Shown here: piece by piece, positions 7,752-13,128 of the stretch
How the letters are laid out: each line of letters begins with the position of its first letter
Position numbering within the stretch: position 1 is the stretch's first letter
Assembly (NCBI GenBank): GCA_009702205.1
Contig: WLIM01000010.1
Span: forward strand, 1-13,922
Source of the DNA: Actinomycetota bacterium
GTDB lineage: Bacteria; Actinomycetota; Actinomycetes; Nanopelagicales; Nanopelagicaceae
Length of the DNA stretch: 13,922 nucleotides
Direction of reading: 5' to 3'
The notes under the pieces: generated by a model
The model's input: only the letters and a program-made list of their open reading frames with translations
What the model was told of the DNA's origin: nothing
Databases searched by the model: none
Program-made: the position numbers and the translations under genes

Positions 7752-8647
7752 TTAACTAGGTTTTTATAATCCACACCAATTAATTCGCAAGGCCGAGTTG
7801 TAACACTTGCTAGCGCATCGCCTTTATCGATACCAATAGCTGCCATAATTTCAAGAGCCTGCCCAAGTGTTCCAATTCCTCCCGCTAAAGTTCCATCACT
7901 TCGTCTGGCCTGACCATCTTTTACAGTGATTTCCATATTGCCAAAGGGATAGGTTCCAGTTCCGAGACCTGCTGCGGCAATTGGATCGTTAGTCACAACA
8001 AATCTATTTGAAACTTTAGCTAAAGTTTCCTTTACTAAATCATTTGGAACATGAACCTCATCAATAATTATTTGAATAACAACGCCATCGCGCTCAATTG
8101 CGACTTGCGCTGTGCCATCTAGCGGCGGCTTAGGCATCGCATTAAATAGATGAGTAACAGTTTTGGCACCAGCGTTAAATCCGGCAATTGCTTCTTCTCT
8201 GGTGGCATTGGTGTGACCTAGCGAAACCACAATGTTATTTGCGACCAAATATTGGATCAGTTCAATAGCTCCGGGAAGTTCTGGTGCGATAGTCACAATC
8301 TTGATTAAACCGGCGTTCAATAGCGCCTTTAGATGGTTTAAATCTGGCTTAGCAATATGTTCGATTGGGTGGACGCCACGTTTCTCAGGTGAAATAAATG
8401 GGCCTTCTAAATGTATTCCAAGAATCTTCGCCTCGAAAGGCAGGGGATTAATGCGAACTTCTTCAATTAATTTAATCGCGCGCACTGCATCGCTTAAAGC
8501 CGAAGTAATAATTGTTGGCAAATAACCTACGACACCATTTGCATAAAGCGATTTTGAGACTTTTCGAACTTCATCAACGCTTTGGGCAGTGAGTAAATCA
8601 ATTCCACCATGGCCATTAACTTGTAAATCAATAAAGGCTGGCTGCAT
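7748..8647 (-). CDS. nagA: N-acetylglucosamine-6-phosphate deacetylase, short barrel-only form
   Basis: The expected reaction is removal of acetate from N-acetylglucosamine-6-phosphate to give glucosamine-6-phosphate. NagA motifs in order are FIDLQVNGHGG (5-15), HLEGPFISPEKRGVH (79-93) with Glu81, SLGHTNAT (142-149) with His145, THLFNAMPK (165-173) with His166, DEVHV (196-200) with His199, and NDPIAAAG (220-227) with catalytic Asp221 (usually TDA). At 299 residues it is about 80 shorter than typical NagA: it starts at the first barrel strand and ends just after the segment equivalent to NPA-x-LLG, so both parts of the beta-sandwich domain are missing. The start is constrained by the TAATG overlap with the kinase gene. 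Kinase and deaminase neighbours support the role; action on another N-acyl amino sugar phosphate remains possible. Confidence 0.85.
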   Translation of the reverse strand: MQPAFIDLQVNGHGGIDLLTAQSVDEVRKVSKSLYANGVVGYLPTIITSALSDAVRAIKLIEEVRINPLPFEAKILGIHLEGPFISPEKRGVHPIEHIAKPDLNHLKALLNAGLIKIVTIAPELPGAIELIQYLVANNIVVSLGHTNATREEAIAGFNAGAKTVTHLFNAMPKPPLDGTAQVAIERDGVVIQIIIDEVHVPNDLVKETLAKVSNRFVVTNDPIAAAGLGTGTYPFGNMEITVKDGQARRSDGTLAGGIGTLGQALEIMAAIGIDKGDALASVTTRPCELIGVDYKNLVN

Positions 8648-9576
8648 TATTTTGTAAATGTTCTAATTAGTGGCTTAAAGATTCCTGGTTCTTCAAGATT
8701 TGCCAGAGCTCCGGCGCCATCGAGTGAATTCTTGCCTGAAATATGGATACTCAATCCTTGAGCTTTTAGTTTTTCACCGACTAACTTTGTTATTAAATTT
8801 TCTGGCGCCAAGACACCACCAATAAGTGCTACCTGGAACTCTGGACCGCCATCGCATTCGCGTTTTGCGGTAGTTGCGATCAATACGATTTCATCCGCAG
8901 CGGTATCTAAAATTTTATAAGCAGCTGCATTTCCAGAAGTTGCCATTTCGCTAACAACTTTGGCAAATGAGGCGATTGCATGCACTGGTCGATCGAGTTG
9001 ATGAACAGTGTGCGTTAATTGGTATGGCTCGGCCCCAAAGTGTTTGCACGCCACGTCTAATAAATCTTTATCGCCGCCACGGCCATCCCGTGCACGAAGC
9101 GCAGAGTTAAGAGCCATTTTGCCAATCCAATATGCACTTGCTTCATCGCCAACTAAAAATCCATCGCCTGCTAAAGAATGTGCCATAGAACGGTTCTTAC
9201 CTACTGCAAGAGCGGTAATTCCAGTTCCGGCGGCAATGACAACGCCATCTTTTTCAATTGCTGCGGCGCATGCACTTACTGAATCGCTGCAGATCCAAAG
9301 TTCTTTTACTTGAGATTTTGCGAGAACGCTTTTAGCAATATCGCCATACTGCTTATCATCGGCGGGAAGAGTTGCAACAGCCAAGACCGCTCTATCAATT
9401 GGCCCACCAACTTCGCCAGCAAAATCCACGATTAGATTTGCAAGGTAATCAACTAAAGGAAGCTCGCCAGGAGAGAAGCCGGGATAGTTCTTGGTAATTG
9501 ATTTACCATCGGCTAATTGCGATTTGGCGCGGATTCCCGATCCACCGCCATCGAAAAATATTAGGTTCTTAGACAT
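8647..9576 (-). CDS. nagK: BadF/BadG/BcrA/BcrD-type ATPase, probable N-acetylglucosamine kinase
   Basis: This 309-residue ASKHA-fold kinase has the first phosphate loop DGGGSGIRA at 9-17, an Asp98-Ser99 segment, the second phosphate loop AAGTGIT at 115-121, GDGFLVGDEASAYWIG at 137-152 and a late adenosine-site strand with LIGGVLAPE. This layout is that of bacterial and eukaryotic N-acetylglucosamine kinases, which make GlcNAc-6-phosphate from the free sugar and ATP. It lies between the SIS-domain deaminase and nagA with TAATG overlaps on both sides, so the three are probably translated together. The presence of a kinase suggests that the sugar enters by a non-PTS transporter, which is not in the window. 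Glucosamine or another hexosamine could also be the substrate; the symbol is assigned by context. Confidence 0.83.
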   Translation of the reverse strand: MSKNLIFFDGGGSGIRAKSQLADGKSITKNYPGFSPGELPLVDYLANLIVDFAGEVGGPIDRAVLAVATLPADDKQYGDIAKSVLAKSQVKELWICSDSVSACAAAIEKDGVVIAAGTGITALAVGKNRSMAHSLAGDGFLVGDEASAYWIGKMALNSALRARDGRGGDKDLLDVACKHFGAEPYQLTHTVHQLDRPVHAIASFAKVVSEMATSGNAAAYKILDTAADEIVLIATTAKRECDGGPEFQVALIGGVLAPENLITKLVGEKLKAQGLSIHISGKNSLDGAGALANLEEPGIFKPLIRTFTK

Positions 9577-10625
9577 TATCGAGTAAACGTAACCTTACTT
9601 AGCCCCTCGGGACTATCTGGATCTAACTTATTCTTACGAGAAAATTCCAAAGCGAATGATTGCAAAATTATGGCATCAACGACGCTGGCATAGATTTCGT
9701 TCTCACATTTTGCGCCAGGAATTACAACTTCATTGGCGATTGCAAGTTCGCTACTACCGAACCAGAAAATACTTGGAGACTTTGATCTAATCTTCGCTAA
9801 ATCACCCTTAAACGAATCCAAAGGCATGCCATTTGGCGCAAGGATAAATACTTGGCTCTTATTAGTGAGCGCTGAAATTGGGCCGTGCATGTAATCGGCG
9901 ATTGAAAGACCTTGAACCGAAATTTTGCTGGTCTCTTGAATTTTTAAAGCTGCCTCACGGGCATTTGGATATGAAAATCCGCGCCCAAGAACAACAATCT
10001 CATTTTCCCGATCACACTTTGCAACTGCATCGGAAATCGCAGATTTATTTTCAAGAAGCTCGGTTCCAGCGGCAATCACCGATTTGTAATTTGAGAGCTT
10101 AGAAGTCCAAGCGCTAACTAACATAAGGGCAGCCAATAATTGGGCGGCATAAGATTTCGTAGCAGCAACAGCAATTTCCTTACCAGCCATCAAATCAATG
10201 TGGCTATCGGCAAGCTTTGCCAGCGGTGATGTTTGATCATTTGTGATTGAAATTAATTTGGCACCAGCCAATTTCGCAGCTGTGGCATATTCAACTAAAT
10301 CAGTTGATTGGCCGCTCTGGCTTATGGCAACAACCAAAGTATTTTTAAAGTTTAATTTCGCGTGATAAATAGTGACCGATGAGGGCGATGTAAGCCCGAC
10401 TGGCAAACCAAGTTGAGTTTCAATTAAATACTTAAGAAAGTGCGCGGCATTATCTGAAGTTCCTCGGGCGAGGACTAGAACCGATTGAATCTCATTGGTT
10501 TTAAGGAGATTTGAGAGCTCGGTAAATTGGCTTTCAGCCGCAATTAATTTTGTAAATACTGCAGGGATCTCGGCAATCTCTGACTGCATAATTGACCCGA
10601 TTTGATTCACGTCATATTTTCGCAT
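9576..10625 (-). CDS. nagB-II: SIS-domain glucosamine-6-phosphate deaminase, NagB-II type
   Basis: This 349-residue protein has two SIS domains like the isomerase half of GlmS but no N-terminal glutaminase domain. Visible motifs are ARGTSDNA (53-60), AISQSGQSTD (100-109), an ATKSYAAQ segment (155-162), ALKIQETSK (226-234) with Glu231, DYMHGP (244-249) with His247, and a C-terminal DPDSPEGLSKVT (335-346) with Lys344, which aligns with the GlmS C-terminal lysine. Without a glutamine-hydrolysing domain, the likely direction is catabolic: glucosamine-6-phosphate to fructose-6-phosphate and ammonia, as in NagB-II enzymes that replace classical NagB. It is first of the amino-sugar operon. An AgaS-like role on galactosamine-6-phosphate is the main alternative. 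AGGAAAG lies 11 bases before the ATG, a weak and distant ribosome site. Confidence 0.83.
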   Translation of the reverse strand: MRKYDVNQIGSIMQSEIAEIPAVFTKLIAAESQFTELSNLLKTNEIQSVLVLARGTSDNAAHFLKYLIETQLGLPVGLTSPSSVTIYHAKLNFKNTLVVAISQSGQSTDLVEYATAAKLAGAKLISITNDQTSPLAKLADSHIDLMAGKEIAVAATKSYAAQLLAALMLVSAWTSKLSNYKSVIAAGTELLENKSAISDAVAKCDRENEIVVLGRGFSYPNAREAALKIQETSKISVQGLSIADYMHGPISALTNKSQVFILAPNGMPLDSFKGDLAKIRSKSPSIFWFGSSELAIANEVVIPGAKCENEIYASVVDAIILQSFALEFSRKNKLDPDSPEGLSKVTFTR

Positions 10626-10641
10626 GAAAGCTGGAACTTTC
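10626..10641. repeat. Inverted repeat GAAAG-N6-CTTTC upstream of the deaminase gene
   Basis: GAAAG (10626-10630) and CTTTC (10637-10641) form a perfect 5-base inverted repeat immediately upstream of the ATG at 10625. A second dyad, GGAA-CT-TTCC at 10633-10642, overlaps it. In a minus-strand leader this would place a short hairpin next to the start codon. An operator is the alternative. Confidence 0.35.
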
Positions 10642-10661
10642 CTAGCGCGCAGCCTCGCTAG
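10642..10661. repeat. Inverted repeat CTAGCG-N8-CGCTAG in the divergent promoter region
   Basis: CTAGCG (10642-10647) and CGCTAG (10656-10661) are perfect 6-base inverted arms in the middle of the 52-base gap between the amino-sugar and D-amino-acid operons. The position suits a regulator site that serves both units. No regulator gene is in the window. Confidence 0.4.
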
Positions 10662-10665
10662 TTGG

Positions 10666-10671
10666 TAGCGT
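10666..10671 (+). promoter_or_regulatory. Candidate -10 box for the D-amino-acid operon (leaderless)
   Basis: TAGCGT (TANNNT) is followed by exactly six bases and then the GTG at 10678, so the transcript could begin at the start codon. No ribosome-binding site precedes this GTG. The same six-base spacing occurs before the ATG at 2987 on the other strand. No clear -35 box is seen. Confidence 0.45.
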
Positions 10672-10687
10672 GAGCACGTGGCTCACG
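10669..10687. promoter_or_regulatory. Candidate operator: 19-base dyad across the start of the D-amino-acid operon
   Basis: CGTGAGC (10669-10675) and GCTCACG (10681-10687) are perfect 7-base inverted arms around ACGTG. The dyad overlaps the end of the candidate -10 box, the presumed transcription start and the GTG codon. This fits a repressor that blocks initiation of a leaderless transcript. It also constrains the first codons of the gene. Confidence 0.5.
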
Positions 10688-11907
10688 AGGATTCAATATC
10701 TATATTCCATAAAGGAATGCCAATCTCAGCTCAAGGCGCGAGTGTTGCTAATTTTCTATCTTCAAAGCCAAATTTATTCACAGCCGGATTTCAATTCCCA
10801 ATAATGGTTCTTCGCGATAGCGCGCTAGAACACAATATTCAAAGAATGGCTTCATATTGCAAGTCACTCGGTTTTGAATTAGCTCCTCACGTTAAGACTC
10901 CAATGTCACCCCAAATCGCACAACGTCAAATTGCTGCTGGGGCTTGGGGCTTAACAATCGCAAACTTTAATCAGGCAAGGATCATGTTTGAGTATGGTTT
11001 CAAAAGGCTAATCATTGGCAATGAAGTGATGGAGCCAACTTCGATTGCCGAGATTTCAAAAATTAATGGCAGTGGATCTGGTGAGATTATTTTTTATATC
11101 GATTCTCTAGCTGGCTTGAAAATTGCTCAAGATTCAATTGCAGGCGTGGCACAAGCCAAGCTAAATGTTTTTATGGAAATTGGCGCAGTTGGTGGCCGAG
11201 CTGGAATTCGTGATTTAGATTTGCTCAAAACTATTCTGAGTGAGATTGCAAAAGATGAGCGCATCTTTGTCCGCGGTGTTTCAGGTTTCGAAGGCGCAGT
11301 TCCAGGTGGAGATCGCGCTGGCGAAGGTATTGAAAAGTTAAGAGTCTTTTTAAGACATATTGTTGCTGCTGCAAGAATTACGGCACCTTTTATTCGGGAA
11401 GACAAAATTATTATCTCTGCGGGTGGAAGTTCATTCTTTGATTATGTTGCTGAAGAGTTTGCAAAGTATGAGGGCGATGCTCATCGGATTTTGCGAAGCG
11501 GTGGTTATGTCAGCCATGACCATATTCATTACGAAGATTTATATCCCTTCATGGGTGCGCCAGATTCTGAGCGCTTCTATCCAGCCCTTGAACTCTGGGC
11601 TCGGGTCCTTAGCGTTCCAGAACCAGATTTAGCGATTCTCAACTTCGGCAAGCGCGATGCTGGAAATGATTTAGATGAGCCGCTTCCAATCTCGAAGTTT
11701 GCCGGTAAACCAACCCCATTTAAGGGCGAAATTGAAAAGCTAAACGATCAACATGCCTTTATGAAAATTACACCAGGTTCAGTTGTTGTTGGCGACATCA
11801 TCGGATGTGGAATTTCACACCCTTGCACAAATTTCGACAAATGGCGGCTCTTGCCATTAGTTAATGACAATTACGATGTAATAGATTTAGTCCATACTCA
11901 CTTCTAG
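10678..11907 (+). CDS. PLP-dependent fold-type III D-amino-acid dehydratase/aldolase (D-serine dehydratase-like)
   Basis: This 409-residue protein has the alanine-racemase-type N-terminal barrel with the PLP lysine in APHVKTPMSP (Lys73), then GNEVM (114-118), an EIGAVGGRAGI segment (167-177), SGFEGAVPGGD (202-212), and a C-terminal D-serine-dehydratase-like domain. The C-terminal metal motif is GISHPCTNFDKW with His381 and Cys383. Yeast and animal D-serine dehydratases bind zinc through a His-x-Cys pair, while D-threonine aldolases use His-x-Asp, so dehydration of D-serine or a related D-amino acid to an enamine is favoured. A hydroxy-D-amino-acid aldolase remains possible. It starts with GTG, probably leaderless, and is followed 28 bases later by RidA, the usual partner of enamine-producing PLP enzymes. 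Confidence 0.82.
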   Translation: MAHEDSISIFHKGMPISAQGASVANFLSSKPNLFTAGFQFPIMVLRDSALEHNIQRMASYCKSLGFELAPHVKTPMSPQIAQRQIAAGAWGLTIANFNQARIMFEYGFKRLIIGNEVMEPTSIAEISKINGSGSGEIIFYIDSLAGLKIAQDSIAGVAQAKLNVFMEIGAVGGRAGIRDLDLLKTILSEIAKDERIFVRGVSGFEGAVPGGDRAGEGIEKLRVFLRHIVAAARITAPFIREDKIIISAGGSSFFDYVAEEFAKYEGDAHRILRSGGYVSHDHIHYEDLYPFMGAPDSERFYPALELWARVLSVPEPDLAILNFGKRDAGNDLDEPLPISKFAGKPTPFKGEIEKLNDQHAFMKITPGSVVVGDIIGCGISHPCTNFDKWRLLPLVNDNYDVIDLVHTHF

Positions 11908-11924
11908 AAATCTAAACAATCAAT

Positions 11925-11930
11925 GAAAGG
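11925..11930 (+). promoter_or_regulatory. Ribosome binding site of the RidA gene
   Basis: GAAAGG lies five bases before the ATG at 11936. It is a clear Shine-Dalgarno sequence, in contrast to the candidate leaderless start of the first gene of this operon, and fits an internal operon gene that is not overlapped by its upstream neighbour. Confidence 0.6.
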
Positions 11931-11935
11931 TCACA

Positions 11936-12322
11936 ATGTCTAACTCATCAATCAAGCACGTAACAGCAAAAGGCGCACCAGCACCAGGAGGTTCATACTC
12001 ACATGGCGTTATCGCAAATGGTTTTCTCTATACCTGCGGAATGGGCCCAGTAGATCCTGCAACTGGAAAAATTGTTGAAGGTGGAGTTGGACCACAAACT
12101 CGCCAGACACTTATTAACTTGAAGGCGATTCTTGATGAAGTTGGCGCAGATTTCAGCCAAGTAGTTAAGACAACTGCGCACCTACAGAACTGCGTTGCTG
12201 ACTTTGCAGAATACGACAAGGTCTATCGCGAATTTCTATCAGAGCCATTCCCAGTTCGTACAACTGTTGGGTCTGACCTAATCAATATTTTGGTCGAAAT
12301 CGATTTCGTGGTTGCACTCTAA
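11936..12322 (+). CDS. ridA: RidA/YjgF/UK114-family 2-iminobutanoate/2-iminopropanoate deaminase
   Basis: At 128 residues the protein has the family's usual length. Motifs are the N-terminal GAPAPGGSYSHGV (13-25), the ISG/CG strand LYTCGMGPVDP (31-41), the Rid signature region PVRTTVGSD (106-114) with the presumed catalytic Arg108, and a C-terminal VEIDFVVAL with Glu121. RidA proteins form trimers in the cytosol and hydrolyse reactive enamines and imines released by PLP enzymes, giving the keto acid and ammonia. Here it directly follows a predicted D-amino-acid dehydratase, so 2-aminoacrylate from D-serine (or 2-aminocrotonate from D-threonine) is the likely substrate. Its TAA is immediately followed by the ATG of the SDR gene. 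Rid subfamily assignment would need an alignment. Confidence 0.9.
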   Translation: MSNSSIKHVTAKGAPAPGGSYSHGVIANGFLYTCGMGPVDPATGKIVEGGVGPQTRQTLINLKAILDEVGADFSQVVKTTAHLQNCVADFAEYDKVYREFLSEPFPVRTTVGSDLINILVEIDFVVAL

Positions 12323-13126
12323 ATGACTTACCAATTTGCGGCAGAACTAGCTGGGCGCACCATCGTCATAACTGGTGGTGGTCGAAGTATTGGTCGCGAA
12401 ATGGCGACTGCAGCTGCTGCCGCAAAGATGAAAGTTGCGATTCTAGAAGTTAATCAAGAAACTTTAGACCGAACCGTAACCGAACTTAAGCAACAAGGCG
12501 GCGATGTAACTGGCTATGTAGTTGATCTTCAAGTGGAATCACAGATAATTGATGTGTTTGCGCAAGTTGAAAAAGATTTTGGGAAGATCGAAGTTTTAGT
12601 AAATAACGCTGCTTTTCATGACAGCGCAGAGCTTCTCGATTCCTCACTTGAAATGTGGAATAAGACCTTCGCTATAAATACCGCCGCACCATTTTTATGC
12701 ATCAGAGCAGTGCTTCCCGGAATGATTGCGCGCAAAAGCGGTGCGATAATTAATATCGGCACTGTTAACGCCAAGATGATGATTGGAAGCGATTCCTACA
12801 CCGCATCGAAGGCGGCCCTGCACGCACTGACTCGCACAGTTGCAGTTCGCTATGGAAAGCACAATATTCGTTGCAACACAGTTGTTCCCGGAACAATTGC
12901 CACTGAAGTTTGGCAAGAGCGCATCCATCGCAATCCAGCTGTCTTTGAGCAATTGAAATCTTGGTATCCACTTGGCCGAGTCGGAAAACCTTCAGATATC
13001 ACCGCAGCTGTTCTTTACTTAGCATCCGATCAAGCACCATGGATGACCGGAACTGAATTTCTAGTCGATGGTGGCTTACTCGCGGGACTGGCACCGATGT
13101 ATCCAGTTGTTGAAGGTTCTGATTAA
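12323..13126 (+). CDS. SDR-family NAD(P)-dependent oxidoreductase
   Basis: This 267-residue classical short-chain dehydrogenase has TGGGRSIG at 17-24, an acidic Glu42 at the end of the second strand (AILEVN) that favours NAD, NNAA at 94-97, and Tyr159 and Lys163 (YTASK). The usual catalytic serine position is Thr147 in NIGTVNA, a Ser/Thr exchange that may still work. The C-terminus is standard, with WMTGTEFLVDGG at about 236-247. It abuts the RidA gene and is two bases ahead of the deacylase gene, so it belongs to the D-amino-acid operon. A plausible role is oxidation or reduction of a hydroxy acid, keto acid or side-chain hydroxyl related to the amino acid used. The substrate is unknown. Generic database names such as 3-oxoacyl-ACP reductase would be misleading here. 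Confidence 0.87.
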   Translation: MTYQFAAELAGRTIVITGGGRSIGREMATAAAAAKMKVAILEVNQETLDRTVTELKQQGGDVTGYVVDLQVESQIIDVFAQVEKDFGKIEVLVNNAAFHDSAELLDSSLEMWNKTFAINTAAPFLCIRAVLPGMIARKSGAIINIGTVNAKMMIGSDSYTASKAALHALTRTVAVRYGKHNIRCNTVVPGTIATEVWQERIHRNPAVFEQLKSWYPLGRVGKPSDITAAVLYLASDQAPWMTGTEFLVDGGLLAGLAPMYPVVEGSD

Positions 13127-13128
13127 AA

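Noticed and set aside
7756..7765. T-run after the plus-strand stop as an intrinsic terminator
   Set aside because: It has no preceding GC-rich inverted repeat and lies within the nagA coding region.
8232..8525. Open frame of 97 codons on the plus strand inside nagA
   Set aside because: It lies antisense to nagA, whose motifs are intact, and its translation has no recognisable domain.
9008..9313. Open frame of 101 codons on the plus strand inside the kinase gene
   Set aside because: It is antisense to conserved BadF-type kinase motifs and has biased, low-information composition. The same applies to similar frames at 6926-7375, 11127-11405 and 12999-13310.
9576..10625. SIS-domain protein as the missing 6-phospho-3-hexuloisomerase partner of the HPS-like enzyme
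   Set aside because: It is about 350 residues with two SIS domains and GlmS-type signatures; PHI is a single SIS domain of about 180-200 residues. It also lies in a different operon.
9576..10625. SIS-domain protein as GlmS, the glucosamine-6-phosphate synthase
   Set aside because: There is no N-terminal Cys-initiated glutaminase domain, and it sits with a kinase and a deacetylase of a catabolic route.
10676..10681. CACGTG hexamer as a functional site
   Set aside because: It is the centre of the larger dyad and includes the GTG start codon. It has no known meaning on its own in bacteria.
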